Shown here: positions 23,595 through 32,080 of the stretch, piece by piece
Position numbering within the stretch: the first letter of the stretch is position 1
How the letters are laid out: every line of letters begins with the position of its first letter
Source of the DNA: Nitrososphaera sp.
GTDB taxonomy: Archaea > Thermoproteota > Nitrososphaeria > Nitrososphaerales > Nitrososphaeraceae
Assembly (NCBI GenBank): GCA_039938515.1
Contig: JBDUUL010000020.1
Span: 35,062-99,061 of the forward strand
Length of the DNA stretch: 64,000 nt
Direction of reading: 5' to 3'
Notes under the pieces: generated by a model
Told to the model about the DNA's origin: nothing
Database searches by the model: none
Seen by the model: the letters and a program-made list of their open reading frames with translations, nothing else
Position numbers and translations under genes: made by a program

Positions 23595-25061
23595 ATGAAA
23601 AGGCCGGGGGATGCAAAGAAAACAGCGCTTCAGCTGTCGCTATTCGCGATTGCCACAGTTTTTGCATTCGAGTTTATCGCAGGCGCCGCCACCAACAGCC
23701 TTGCGCTTTTTACCGACGGCACTCACGCGCTGCTTGATGCGGTCGTTACTGCAGTCCTGATAATTGCAGTAAGGCTCGCGTCGAAGCCCCGCGACAAGGA
23801 CCACACCTATGGCCACGGCAGAATAGAGACCATAGGCGGGTTTGTAGGCGGAATCGCCCTCTTTGTTGTTTCAATCCTTTTCATCTTCGAGGCGGTAACG
23901 AGAATTGCAGGGTATTACTCTGGCGCGGCGATGTCCCAGGTGACGCAGCCCGGCCTCGTTGCCTATGCGGCAATCGCGTACACGCTGTCGGTTGACGGGT
24001 TTAGAGTCACGGTACTGCGGAGAGCGCTCGTGCGAGAGCAAGCAGCTGACAGCGGAAGTTCAGTTGCCCTTTCAAGCACCACGCTCAAGACCGACATGTA
24101 TCATGCTCTGACGGACATGGTGTCAACGGGCGTGGCCCTCGTCGGATTGCTGCTAGTCGCGCGGGGCTTTGCGGCGGGCGACTCGCTTGCAGCGATAGTC
24201 CTTGGCGGCTTTCTTGCTTTCTTGAGCAGCAAATTTGCATACCAGAACGTGCTGGAGCTGTCGGACTCTATCCCCCCATCTCTTGTGGCAAAAGCAACAG
24301 AGGCCGCGCAGCAGACGCCCGGCGTTCTTGACTGCAAGGATGTCAAGATGCGCAGGGTCGGGAGGGACGTATATGTAGAGCTGACGCTTGGAATGCGGAG
24401 CGATCTCAGTTTTGAGGTCGCGCATGAAACATCCGTGCTGGTGGAGAACAACGTGACAAGAATCCTTGCAGACGTACTTGGGAGCAGGCCCATAACTGTG
24501 ACTGTTCACTTTGAGCCCGAGGGCGCGGCCACACGGCCATCAATTGAGGATCTTGTAGAGCGCGCTGCGCGGCTGGTCGACGGGGTGCGCGGCGTACACA
24601 ACATCATTGTAAGCGCGGTCAAGGACAGCAACCGAAAGGAGGCTTCCCTTCACATACAGGTAAACAGGTCCGCAACGCTGGCGCAGGCACACGCGATATC
24701 AAATTCCGTCGAGGACTCGATCCGAAACCAGGTGCCCGAAATCCAGTCCACCACAGTGCATGTAGAACCATTCATGCCGGAACTCCTAGGCATCGAGCCA
24801 ATATCTGACAAGGAAATGCAGGACTCTATTCGCGAGATCGTGGTTTCCTCAAGAGGCGTCAGGCGTGCCGGAAGGATTAACACCTACAGGACTGTCCAGG
24901 GCTCCATGAAGATTGACGTCGACTGCGTCTTTCAGTCAACGTCGGACGGCGCGCCGATAGACACCATTGAGCAGGTGCACCAGTACGTCTCTGATATCGA
25001 GGAGCGTATTTTGCAGAGGTTCCCCGGATCCATCGTCACAATACATGCCGAGCCGGAATAA
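23595..25061 (+). CDS. cation diffusion facilitator transporter with three tandem cytoplasmic domains
   Basis: 488 aa from ATG 23595 (TTG 23577 also possible). N-terminal about 200 residues: six TM helices with the CDF metal motifs SLALFTDGTHALLDAV and, in the fifth helix, DMYHALTDMVSTG (HxxxD); GHGRIETIGG follows TM2. Exports divalent metals such as Zn, Co or Fe by proton exchange. The cytoplasmic part (about residues 215-488) is not one but three ferredoxin-like domains in a row, ending respectively in VTVHFEP, TVHVEP and TIHAEP. The stop is immediately followed by the NAD(P)HX dehydratase frame. Confidence 0.93.
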   Translation: MKRPGDAKKTALQLSLFAIATVFAFEFIAGAATNSLALFTDGTHALLDAVVTAVLIIAVRLASKPRDKDHTYGHGRIETIGGFVGGIALFVVSILFIFEAVTRIAGYYSGAAMSQVTQPGLVAYAAIAYTLSVDGFRVTVLRRALVREQAADSGSSVALSSTTLKTDMYHALTDMVSTGVALVGLLLVARGFAAGDSLAAIVLGGFLAFLSSKFAYQNVLELSDSIPPSLVAKATEAAQQTPGVLDCKDVKMRRVGRDVYVELTLGMRSDLSFEVAHETSVLVENNVTRILADVLGSRPITVTVHFEPEGAATRPSIEDLVERAARLVDGVRGVHNIIVSAVKDSNRKEASLHIQVNRSATLAQAHAISNSVEDSIRNQVPEIQSTTVHVEPFMPELLGIEPISDKEMQDSIREIVVSSRGVRRAGRINTYRTVQGSMKIDVDCVFQSTSDGAPIDTIEQVHQYVSDIEERILQRFPGSIVTIHAEPE

Positions 25062-25109
25062 TTGGTAAGGTTTATCCAGCCAGGTCCGAAAGCTAGTATC
25101 GCGCAGGAA

Positions 25110-25976
25110 TTGAGCATAGTAACTTCAAAGGCACTTGTCAAGCGGCTGATACCGCCAAGGTCGGCGTCATCAAGAAAGGGGGACAATGGCACCGTGCTTG
25201 TGGCGGGCGGAAGCAGGTATTACCACGGCGCCCCAACTCTCGCATCAATGGCCGCCCTTCGAACCGGGGCGGACCTAGTTTACACGGCAGTTCCAAGGTC
25301 AATAACTACAGAGGTCAGATGCCATTCTCCAGCCCTTATCGCTCTCCCGCTGCCGGACGACAAGCTCACGGTCGGCTCCGCAGGCAGGCTGAGCGCGATG
25401 CTGCCAAAAAAGTGTGACTCGGCGGCCATCGGGATGGGCATGAGCATTGCAAGGCCGGAGGCGATTGTCGCGCTGGTAAGAAAGTTGCGCGAAGCAGAGA
25501 CTCGGCTCCTCCTTGATGCTTCGGCGCTTGTCCCCGAAGTCCTCGAAGAGGTGAAGGGTACGGGATGCGTCGTGACCCCCCATGCGGGCGAGTTCAAGAG
25601 GCTTTTTGGAGTGTCTCCCGGCGACGGCGAGGACCAGAGGATCAAGACCGCAAGCGAAATGGCAAGAAAGCATGACGTGACCATCCTGCTTAAGGGCCCT
25701 TCGGACGTCATTTGCGACCAGTCACGCGTCGGATTAAACAGGATCCACAACAGCGCAATGACAGTTGGGGGAACTGGCGATGTTCTGTCAGGAGTTGTCG
25801 CAGGCCTGCTGGCGAAAAAAATGTCGCCCTTTGACGCTGCTCTTGCGGGCGCCTACGTAAACGGCGCTGCAGGTAACCTCGCATTTGCAAAAGTTGGCCT
25901 CCACATGATTGCAACAGACCTTGTGGACTTTATGGCCGAAGCGTTCAAGCCCTTTGACGTTATCAAGAGCCAGTGA
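25110..25976 (+). CDS. nnrD: ADP/ATP-dependent NAD(P)H-hydrate dehydratase
   Basis: 288 aa from TTG 25110 (MSIVTSKALVKRLIPPR in effect; the frame opens at TTG 25062 right after the CDF stop). Ribokinase-like YjeF C-terminal fold: GDNGTVLVAGGSRYYHGAPTL, LRTGADLVYTAVP, LLLDASAL, VVTPHAGEFKRLFG and the ATP-site GGTGDVLSGVVAGLLA with the catalytic Asp. Repairs hydrated NAD(P)H. The partner NnrE (YjeF-N epimerase), often fused to it, is absent from this ORF. Ends overlapping the convergent DHH gene by 14 bases. Confidence 0.92.
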   Translation: MSIVTSKALVKRLIPPRSASSRKGDNGTVLVAGGSRYYHGAPTLASMAALRTGADLVYTAVPRSITTEVRCHSPALIALPLPDDKLTVGSAGRLSAMLPKKCDSAAIGMGMSIARPEAIVALVRKLREAETRLLLDASALVPEVLEEVKGTGCVVTPHAGEFKRLFGVSPGDGEDQRIKTASEMARKHDVTILLKGPSDVICDQSRVGLNRIHNSAMTVGGTGDVLSGVVAGLLAKKMSPFDAALAGAYVNGAAGNLAFAKVGLHMIATDLVDFMAEAFKPFDVIKSQ

Positions 25977-27036
25977 TGTCCTGGACCTTCTCATTCGCCT
26001 GGCCGGCGCCCCTTTCCAGCTGCATCTTTGAGAGGTAGGAGCTTACTGCACTTGAAATCTCGTTTATCGCCTCCGAGTCGCCGTTTGGTGCGTCCTTCGG
26101 GATGATCCTGAGGAATCCTCCTGCCGCTCCCGCATGTCCGCCGCCCTCTTTGAATTCACGGGCCAGCTTGCTGCAGTCAATGGCTGATGCCTTTTCAGAA
26201 TTTGGTACGTCCTTCCTGCGGAGGCTGACCTTGCCGTCATCGGTATAGGCGGCTGCAATGTCGATTTCCGTCTGGTCCATGACCCGGCCAAGAAGGATTG
26301 ACCTGCTGACAAACGAGTCGGCCTTGACTATGGCCACGCCGAACATCAGATTTCCGATAGCAAACTGTCTTATGGCAAGCGACTTTACGGATCGCTCGAT
26401 GGACTCGTCGATAAGGCGAGCCGATTCAATAATGTCTTCCTGCATCGCGTAATTCCAAAAGATGCCCTTCGTAATGTTCTCAAGTATCACGCTATGCAGC
26501 CTGCCGCGGAGCTCAGGCAGACCGACGTAATACGATATGAGAGGCGTCAGCGGAGGGATGGGGAACTTTGTAGTGTCTGGAAAGTCTGTTCTGCGGGCAA
26601 TGGCGGCAAGCTGCAGCGAAAGCGAGTCAGTGCTCTTGAACCGATCCACACACAGCTCGGCGGTACATTTCTTGTCGCCGTTGTTGCAGAGAACAACCTC
26701 GCACCACTTCCTGATTTCGGCGTGCTCCTGCTCGGGCCAGATGTGATGGTCTATCCAGATGCACCGCCAATTGTTCTGAGACGCCATCTGCAGGGCGTCG
26801 ATTACTGCGCCGGCAGATTCCGGGTTGGGCCCCATGTCTGCGATGATAATCGTCCCGGGCGCGCCGCCTGCGCGGATAAACGAGTATATCTTGTCCCGCA
26901 CTGAAAGCATATTTTCAATGCCGTAGTTGGTCAGGACTATTTCCGGCGATCCAAATGCGAGCTTTAGAATCGCGGCCGAGAAGATGCCATCAACGTCCTG
27001 CTCGTGAGAAAATACCAGGGTATTGCTTTCGTTCAC
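25963..27036 (-). CDS. DHH/DHHA1 family phosphoesterase
   Basis: 357 aa from GTG 27036. Motifs: HEQDVDGIFSA (DxD-type metal site, about 11-21), IIADMGPNP and the name-giving IWIDHHIWPE (about 92-101), then the DHHA1 domain with GGGHAGAAGGF near the C-terminus. Members are RecJ-like exonucleases, NanoRNases or cyclic-dinucleotide phosphodiesterases. The archaeal branch resembles a single-strand nuclease; exact substrate not inferable. Overlaps the convergent dehydratase gene by 14 bases. Confidence 0.9.
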   Translation of the reverse strand: MNESNTLVFSHEQDVDGIFSAAILKLAFGSPEIVLTNYGIENMLSVRDKIYSFIRAGGAPGTIIIADMGPNPESAGAVIDALQMASQNNWRCIWIDHHIWPEQEHAEIRKWCEVVLCNNGDKKCTAELCVDRFKSTDSLSLQLAAIARRTDFPDTTKFPIPPLTPLISYYVGLPELRGRLHSVILENITKGIFWNYAMQEDIIESARLIDESIERSVKSLAIRQFAIGNLMFGVAIVKADSFVSRSILLGRVMDQTEIDIAAAYTDDGKVSLRRKDVPNSEKASAIDCSKLAREFKEGGGHAGAAGGFLRIIPKDAPNGDSEAINEISSAVSSYLSKMQLERGAGQANEKVQDITGS

Positions 27037-27114
27037 TATTTTTCAGACACAGTGCGTGTGAGGGATTGTTATTATAAGTTATAGCACCACGGGTGCTCAG
27101 AATAATCGAGCTAA

Positions 27115-27125
27115 ACAACTTATAC
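27115..27125 (+). promoter_or_regulatory. TATA box of 43-aa microprotein gene
   Basis: ACAACTTATAC, centred about 26 bases before GTG 27146, the spacing seen for leaderless archaeal genes. Region 27037-27115 also serves as upstream region for the divergent DHH gene. Confidence 0.45.
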
Positions 27126-27145
27126 GTCTCGGCAGGCAATTACAG

Positions 27146-27277
27146 GTGCGCTTGGGCGCAACCACAACCTTTGCATACTATGCGCTGGAGTTCCTCTACT
27201 TTAGGCTCTTGAGCGACCCGGCCTTGAGAGACAAGAAGAATCGGTTCCTGGTAAGGCTAGGCAAGCGCACCAGTTGA
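27146..27277 (+). CDS. leaderless microprotein, 43 aa
   Basis: GTG-started ORF (VRLGATTTFAYYALEFLYFR... ending ...LVRLGKRTS). An aromatic amphipathic helix (FAYYALEFLYFRLLSD) is followed by a basic tail with DKKNRF and RLGKR. Could be a membrane-surface peptide. Support is the TATA box 26 bases upstream of the GTG and protein-like composition; there is no recognised family. Lies in the 319-base gap between the divergent DHH gene and the tRNA-binding-domain gene. Confidence 0.45.
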   Translation: MRLGATTTFAYYALEFLYFRLLSDPALRDKKNRFLVRLGKRTS

Positions 27278-27382
27278 TGTGCAACCACTTCCAACCATAA
27301 CAAGCAAGTGCTACCATTTCCTGTTTCCAGCCCTCTTGGCGAAGTAACAAAATAAATGAGAGCAATACGCGCTGTCTGGGAT

Positions 27383-27733
27383 ATGTCTGAACCTCTTGCT
27401 GAAAGCAGTTTTGTGACTTTTGAGGAATTCTCGAAGGTCAAATTCGTGATGGGCAAGATTATCTCGGCGGAAAGCATACCGGGCATGAAGAAGGTGCTAA
27501 AAGCGACAGTAGACATTGGCACGGAGAAGCGGCAGATTGCAGTGGGCGTGGCGCAGTATTACAAGCCGGAAGAGGTGGTCGGAAGGACCGTGGTGGTATG
27601 TGCAAACCTTGAGCCCAAGAAAATAGGTGGAATTATCTCGTCCGGCATGTTACTGTCGGCCGACGGGCCGGAGGGCAGACCCATTTTTCTCACTGCTTCC
27701 GAGGATGTCGTCCCCGGCGCGCAGATTAGATAG
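27383..27733 (+). CDS. tRNA-binding (OB-fold) domain protein, MetRS-beta/CsaA-like
   Basis: 116 aa from ATG 27383 (ATG 27356 is also in frame). OB-fold EMAP/Trbp111 type: FEEFSKVKFVMGKIISAESI, then TEKRQIAVGVAQYYKPEEVVG, VVVCANLEPKKIGGIISSGML (core K[IL].G..S.GM motif) and a terminal VVPGAQIR. Free-standing versions bind tRNA or act as MetRS C-terminal subunit. The AT element ACAAAATAAATG around 27346-27357 would put transcription near 27375, favouring the second ATG. Convergent with the PAC2 gene. Confidence 0.88.
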   Translation: MSEPLAESSFVTFEEFSKVKFVMGKIISAESIPGMKKVLKATVDIGTEKRQIAVGVAQYYKPEEVVGRTVVVCANLEPKKIGGIISSGMLLSADGPEGRPIFLTASEDVVPGAQIR

Positions 27734-27772
27734 GCCTCCAGCAGAGAACGAAAGTGACGGGCAGGCTGGAGA

Positions 27773-28507
27773 TTAGCCGCTGCCGGGCCCGTGCTTCGGC
27801 GGCTCCTTCTTTTTGAGCACTTCGTCGAGCACCGACTCGTACTGTGCATCGAGCGGCTTGGTATCCACGGGGATTTTTTCAATCCGAGAAAACGCCCCGA
27901 TGATGCTTTTGGCGGCGAGCGGCTGCGGGACACTTGTCTCAGAGATTTCGCCAAAAAGACCAATTCCGTCAATGCCCCTGTCTGCCGCAAGGCCAAGAAT
28001 AAGGCCATTGAACCATGTAATGGTCGATATCTCGTTTCCGATAGGCTCTATCCCGGACTCGCTCAGGACGACCGCGAGCTCTTTTCTGTTTACGGCGCCG
28101 CATACCCTGGGCGCGCCGGTGAGGTTTTCCCGCAGGTATCCGCCAGCAGAATAGACCCTTGTCACGTTTCCCATCGACTGCACTGTGTCAAGCAGTGCGT
28201 TGCAAAGCCTGTAAAGTTCTGTAGCATCCTGAGGCTGAGACGCGCCTGAAAAAATCAGCAGACTGGCCCGCTCATGATAATGAAGCGTGTACGAGTCCGT
28301 GACTGACTTTACAACCCCATCGGAATATGATACCCAGGGCTTGTCGCCGGAAAGGAACTCTGCCACCGGCTTTGCCCGGAGGTGCAGCGCCAAATATGAG
28401 GAGACGATGCCGCCTACGCGGCCCATATCCGGAAGGGAGGCGACGAGCCTGCAGTCGCCGGCTGCGATTTTTTGAAGTGTTTCAATCCTTATTGTCATTT
28501 TTACCAA
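27773..28507 (-). CDS. PAC2 family protein (proteasome assembly chaperone-like)
   Basis: 244 aa. Resembles the archaeal PbaB/PAC2 family: LVASLPDMGRVGGIVSSYLA at the start, then LLIFSGASQP, the central RVYSAGGYLRENLTGAPRVCGAVN and NGLILGLAADRGIDGIGLFGE, and a C-terminal Pro/Lys tail (KKKEPPKHGPGSG) that could contact the proteasome, as HbYX-like tails do, though a strict HbYX end is not present. Its ATG lies 26 bases inside the end of the upstream dehydrogenase gene, so the two are coupled. Confidence 0.85.
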   Translation of the reverse strand: MVKMTIRIETLQKIAAGDCRLVASLPDMGRVGGIVSSYLALHLRAKPVAEFLSGDKPWVSYSDGVVKSVTDSYTLHYHERASLLIFSGASQPQDATELYRLCNALLDTVQSMGNVTRVYSAGGYLRENLTGAPRVCGAVNRKELAVVLSESGIEPIGNEISTITWFNGLILGLAADRGIDGIGLFGEISETSVPQPLAAKSIIGAFSRIEKIPVDTKPLDAQYESVLDEVLKKKEPPKHGPGSG

Positions 28508-29387
28508 GCCCGTTTATCTGCGACAAGAACGCGCAGACCGAGGTGTAGTCAAGGTCGGAGTACCCGCTATTATTTGCAGCCCGGAACATCTGCTCGGCAA
28601 GCGCTGCGTTTGGAATGCTGACCCCCGCGTCCCGCGCTGCGCCGACTGCAAGCGAAATGTCTTTCAACATATTCTTCAGATGAAAGGAAGGCGAGAAATC
28701 CCACGCTACCATCTTGGGACCCTTGCCCTCGGACAGCCCGGTTTTGAAGTATGTGGAATTTAGCACGTTTATGAAATGTGCCGGATCAAGGCCGCTTGCT
28801 TTGACAAGGTTGATTCCTTCAGAAACCGCAACTGCAATTAGCGCGATGTTGAGGTTCAAGGCGAGCTTTAGCACGTTTGCATCACCGTTCTTGGCACCAA
28901 TGTAAAAGTGCCTGCTTCCAATCGCTGCAATAACAGGTTTCGCCTTTTCATATGCGGCCATGCTTCCAGATATCATTGGAACAAGTTTCCCTTCCTTGGC
29001 AGCGGCAGGACCGCCCATTACGGGACTCGAAAGCATGTCGATTCCGTGCTCCCGAAGTTCCTGTGCGCATTCTTCGGACTCCCTCGGCGAGATGGTGCTC
29101 GCATCAATGACAACAAGTCCTGCTCTTTTAGAAGAAGCAATGCCAGGTTTTGTCCGATCGCCAAAGAGCACGCCGCGAACGGCTTTGTAATCGGTAACGC
29201 AGGTAAGTACAATCTCGCACGAGTCGGCCAGATCCTGTGGGCTTTTTGCCCAGATAACATTCTTTGAAGCATCAAGATTCTTTTTGGTGCGGTTGTAAAC
29301 GGCTCTGAGCATACCCGCCTGATCTAGCCTGCTGGCAATGCCGGAACCCATCAATCCTAGCCCCGCAACGCCAACGTATTGTTGCAT
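28482..29387 (-). CDS. NAD(P)-dependent 3-hydroxyisobutyrate dehydrogenase-type oxidoreductase
   Basis: 301 aa starting at ATG 29387 (MQQYVGVAGLGLMGSGIA), which gives the exact family N-terminus; the open frame runs on to 29660 but that part is a shadow of the radical SAM gene's 5' region. Rossmann GLGLMGSGIA, then DASTISPRESEECAQ, SPVMGGPAAAKEGKLV (substrate loop), KLALNLNIALIAVAVSE with the catalytic lysine and an all-alpha C-terminal domain. Beta-hydroxyacid dehydrogenases of this group include glyoxylate/succinic semialdehyde reductases; substrate is open. Confidence 0.92.
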   Translation of the reverse strand: MQQYVGVAGLGLMGSGIASRLDQAGMLRAVYNRTKKNLDASKNVIWAKSPQDLADSCEIVLTCVTDYKAVRGVLFGDRTKPGIASSKRAGLVVIDASTISPRESEECAQELREHGIDMLSSPVMGGPAAAKEGKLVPMISGSMAAYEKAKPVIAAIGSRHFYIGAKNGDANVLKLALNLNIALIAVAVSEGINLVKASGLDPAHFINVLNSTYFKTGLSEGKGPKMVAWDFSPSFHLKNMLKDISLAVGAARDAGVSIPNAALAEQMFRAANNSGYSDLDYTSVCAFLSQINGLGKNDNKD

Positions 29388-29487
29388 CGGGCTAACGGGA
29401 AGTTGCAGGCAATAAAAAGTTAGGCTGCAATCTAGGCGCGAGACCCCCTCCCCCAACGGTGTTCCCGGACTTAAAAGCGGCGGTGTC

Positions 29488-30492
29488 TTGACCGGGACAT
29501 TGAAAAAATTATCGCTATTCGCTCCACTGGTTGAAAAACCGGCTCCTAAACAAAGGCTTTGGTATTCCAACTCTCCGCAGATACTGGAGAAGGAAAGCAA
29601 ATCCCTTATCCACCCATTTATTTTCAACAAATACCGTGGCCTTTCAATTAACCCGTACAAGGGCTGCCACCACAGATGCGCCTACTGCTATGCAACCTAC
29701 GAGTGGTCGCCGGAATTCTATGACACTGTGTATGCAAAGAGCAACGCCGCGCAAGTGCTCGACGAGCAGCTCGCAGGCTGGAAATCAGACCAAATCGGGC
29801 CTGTCATGGTTGGTTCCGCGACAGACGCATACCAGCCCGCCGAAGTGCGCTACGGCCTCACGAGGGAATGCCTCAGGGTATTGCAGAGGCACAACGTGCC
29901 TTACTATGTCTTTACAAAGTCCACCTCAATCCTCCGCGACCTTGAATTGCACGCAGGCTACTCGGATAATTGCGCGATCATCTGGTCTATAACGACCTGC
30001 GAAGAGCGATTGCGGAGGGTGCTGGAGCCGGGCACTCCCCCAGCATCGAAAATGTTCAAAGTCATTTCAGAATTTGCGCGCAGGGGTGTCGCCTGCGGCA
30101 TCAATGTTGATCCCATCATGCCGCTAATAACGGACTCGGCCGCGAATTTTGAGCAGATAATCCGTGGGGCCAAAGATGCAGGCGCGCGCCACGTCTTCGG
30201 TTCTATCCTTCGAATGCGACCTGACATCTGGGACAGGATGAAGTCTGCCCTTGCCATGCTTGGCGTAAGCGACTTTGAGCCGAGGTACATGCAGATCTAC
30301 GGCATTACACCCGAGCTTGATTCCAGCAAATACTGGGTGGCAGGCGACACATACCAGCGGCGAGTTATCGATCAGTTCTACCGCATCGTCCGCGCAGCTG
30401 GCCTTAGCTCAGAGTTTCCAAAGCACATGGGCCCAAGGCAACTGAGGCGGCCAAAAATGGGACAGACGGCGCTTGCTGACTTTGCCTGCTAG
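29488..30492 (+). CDS. radical SAM protein, SPL-like
   Basis: 334 aa. Radical SAM CxxxCxxC in YKGCHHRCAYCYATYEWSPE (about residues 57-76), TDAYQPAEVRYGLTRECLR and VFTKSTSILRDLELH follow. This is the spore-photoproduct-lyase-like / Rv2578c type, widespread in archaea, with no assigned reaction. TTG 29488 is called, though TTG 29500 fits better with the TATA-like ACTTAAAAGC at 29468-29477 (26 bases upstream). Divergent from the dehydrogenase gene. Confidence 0.9.
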   Translation: MTGTLKKLSLFAPLVEKPAPKQRLWYSNSPQILEKESKSLIHPFIFNKYRGLSINPYKGCHHRCAYCYATYEWSPEFYDTVYAKSNAAQVLDEQLAGWKSDQIGPVMVGSATDAYQPAEVRYGLTRECLRVLQRHNVPYYVFTKSTSILRDLELHAGYSDNCAIIWSITTCEERLRRVLEPGTPPASKMFKVISEFARRGVACGINVDPIMPLITDSAANFEQIIRGAKDAGARHVFGSILRMRPDIWDRMKSALAMLGVSDFEPRYMQIYGITPELDSSKYWVAGDTYQRRVIDQFYRIVRAAGLSSEFPKHMGPRQLRRPKMGQTALADFAC

Positions 30493-30507
30493 GGTAGGCC
30501 AGCCGCG

Positions 30508-30648
30508 CTATCGATCTAAGGTTTGCTCAGACTGGAAGATACTCTCGCACTCGCAGTGTCCGTCGATTCTGACCTGACGCCCGCACCTTGGACACACGCT
30601 GAGCGGCGTCTGGCCCTGCAACTGGACCTCTTCAGTGGAGGCCATCAT
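30508..30648 (-). CDS. zinc-ribbon microprotein (46 aa)
   Basis: Minus-strand ORF MMASTEEVQLQGQTPLSV then CPRCGRQVR...GHCECESI and a polar tail, stop TAG at 30508-30510. Ligands Cys19-x2-Cys22 and Cys32-x-Cys34 with His31 form a plausible rubredoxin-like knuckle. Starts ATG 30648 or the next codon. It lies convergent to the radical SAM gene, 15 bases after its stop, and its 5' side faces an AT-rich intergenic region (30649-30820) with a TATA-like element (AATCTTATATCC at about 30671-30682, minus-strand view GGATATAAGATT). No family recognised. Confidence 0.6.
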   Translation of the reverse strand: MMASTEEVQLQGQTPLSVCPRCGRQVRIDGHCECESIFQSEQTLDR

Positions 30649-30820
30649 GGTTATGGAATTATGGTCGAACAAGGATATAAGATTTTAGGTTTGTAATTAA
30701 ATGCTGTCAGTATTGCAGCATTTATTAAAGTTTCATCGTGGTTATTACAAGTTACCGCCTGCTTTACCCAAATTTTCAGTCTTTCTACTCTTAATAGCGC
30801 GGCTACAGGATTCAAAGTCG

Positions 30821-31261
30821 GTGGAGCAAAGAAATCCCTACCCGACCGTCGACATGATACTGGAGCGCGACGGAAGGATACTGACAATCAAGAGAAAGAA
30901 AGAACCGTTCAAGGACCAGCTGGCGCTTCCAGGCGGATTTATCGAAGCGGGCGAAACGGCCGAGGACGCGGCACGGCGGGAGGCAAGCGAGGAGACATCC
31001 CTGGAGGTCGAACCCATCGATGTTCTCGGCGTTTACTCGGACCCAAAGCGCGACCCTCGAGCCCACTCGATGTCCGTGGTGTTCATCTGCATTATTGTCG
31101 GCGGCGAACTTCAGGCCGGCGACGACGCCGCGGCCGCAGAATGGATTCCGCTTGACAGGATCCCTTCTTCAAAGCTTGCATTCGACCACTCGACGATTCT
31201 TGCCGACTATGTAAAGTGGAAGAGTTCGGGCGGAACCTTCTGGTCGACAAAGCGCCGGTAG
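30821..31261 (+). CDS. NUDIX hydrolase
   Basis: 146 aa from GTG 30821; the frame opens at 30701, but TATA-like CTCTTAATAGC at 30787-30797 predicts a transcript beginning near this GTG, and the extra 40 residues are not family-like. NUDIX box GGFIEAGETAEDAARREASEETSL (G-x5-E-x7-REA-x-EE-x2) is complete, followed by a beta-rich half (LGVYSDPKRDPRAHSMSVVF) of the ADP-ribose/8-oxo-dGTP-type enzymes. Hydrolyses nucleoside-diphosphate derivatives; substrate not inferred. Confidence 0.92.
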   Translation: MEQRNPYPTVDMILERDGRILTIKRKKEPFKDQLALPGGFIEAGETAEDAARREASEETSLEVEPIDVLGVYSDPKRDPRAHSMSVVFICIIVGGELQAGDDAAAAEWIPLDRIPSSKLAFDHSTILADYVKWKSSGGTFWSTKRR

Positions 31262-31318
31262 CTGTGACCGGATTTTCTGATCCTTGCTAACTAATATAGC
31301 GCGCTACCACGGATACGT

Positions 31319-31918
31319 TTGTTGCAATCAGACGCAAGAATCAGAGTTCTCGGGGTAAGCTCGAGCATGCGCGCAAGGTCCTACAGCAAGCAGGCCCTTG
31401 AAATCGTCCTTGAGCATGCCCGCAAGGCGGGCGCGGAGGCGCACTTGCTGGACCTAAGGCAGGCGGCAGTGCCGATTTATGTTCCAGACGTCAGCGAGTA
31501 CAATTCCAAGGACCTTGACGCGGTCACGCTGGAAGTGGAACGCGCAGACGCGTTCGTCCTTGCCACGCCGGATTATCACGGCTCCATGTCGGGCGCTATG
31601 AAGAACTTTCTTGACCACTACTGGCACGAATTTGCAGGTAAGCTGTTTGGATATGTGGTGGCATCGCACGAGAAGGGCCTCACTGTAATGGACCACATGC
31701 GAACAGCGGTGCGGCAGTGCTACGGCTGGAGCATGCCATATGGCGTCTCGCTCAACAGCGAGCAAGATTTTGCAAATGGTTCACCAAACGAGAAGCTTGC
31801 AAAGCGACTCGGGATGCTGGGCAGGGACCTTACCGTATACGGGAAGGTGCTGAGGTCCCAGTTTGCCGCAGACTTTGCGAGCACCGAACAGGACACCTTT
31901 GTGGCAAGGTTCCGCTAG
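31319..31918 (+). CDS. NADPH-dependent FMN reductase
   Basis: 199 aa from TTG 31319. Flavodoxin-like: VLGVSSSMRARSYSKQALEI (FMN phosphate loop 'G..R..S'), DLRQAAVPIY, then ATPDYHGSMSGAMKNFLDHY (the PEYN-type motif of SsuE/azoreductase relatives) and LFGYVVASHEKG. Reduces FMN or quinones with NAD(P)H. TATA-like CTAATATAGC at 31291-31300 lies about 26 bases before the TTG, so this start is well supported. No obvious oxygenase partner nearby. Confidence 0.88.
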   Translation: MLQSDARIRVLGVSSSMRARSYSKQALEIVLEHARKAGAEAHLLDLRQAAVPIYVPDVSEYNSKDLDAVTLEVERADAFVLATPDYHGSMSGAMKNFLDHYWHEFAGKLFGYVVASHEKGLTVMDHMRTAVRQCYGWSMPYGVSLNSEQDFANGSPNEKLAKRLGMLGRDLTVYGKVLRSQFAADFASTEQDTFVARFR

Positions 31919-32080
31919 CCCGTAAAAGCTTGCGCGTGCCTCTCGCCACATCCATCGGTGATGGTCGAAATTATTATTGAGACGGTAGTCCTCCATAATC
32001 CGACAAATGCCGCATGTCGGGGCCTTCTCAAGCATGGTTTTTCTTAAGGTTTTATACTCTCGGGTTCGGAGCAAAACTGC

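Noticed and set aside
27196..27522. 108-aa minus-strand ORF
   Set aside because: Shadow of the 43-aa peptide and tRNA-binding protein genes.
28482..29660. 392-aa reading of the dehydrogenase
   Set aside because: Family N-terminus begins at ATG 29387; the extra 91 residues are a shadow of the opposite gene's 5' region.
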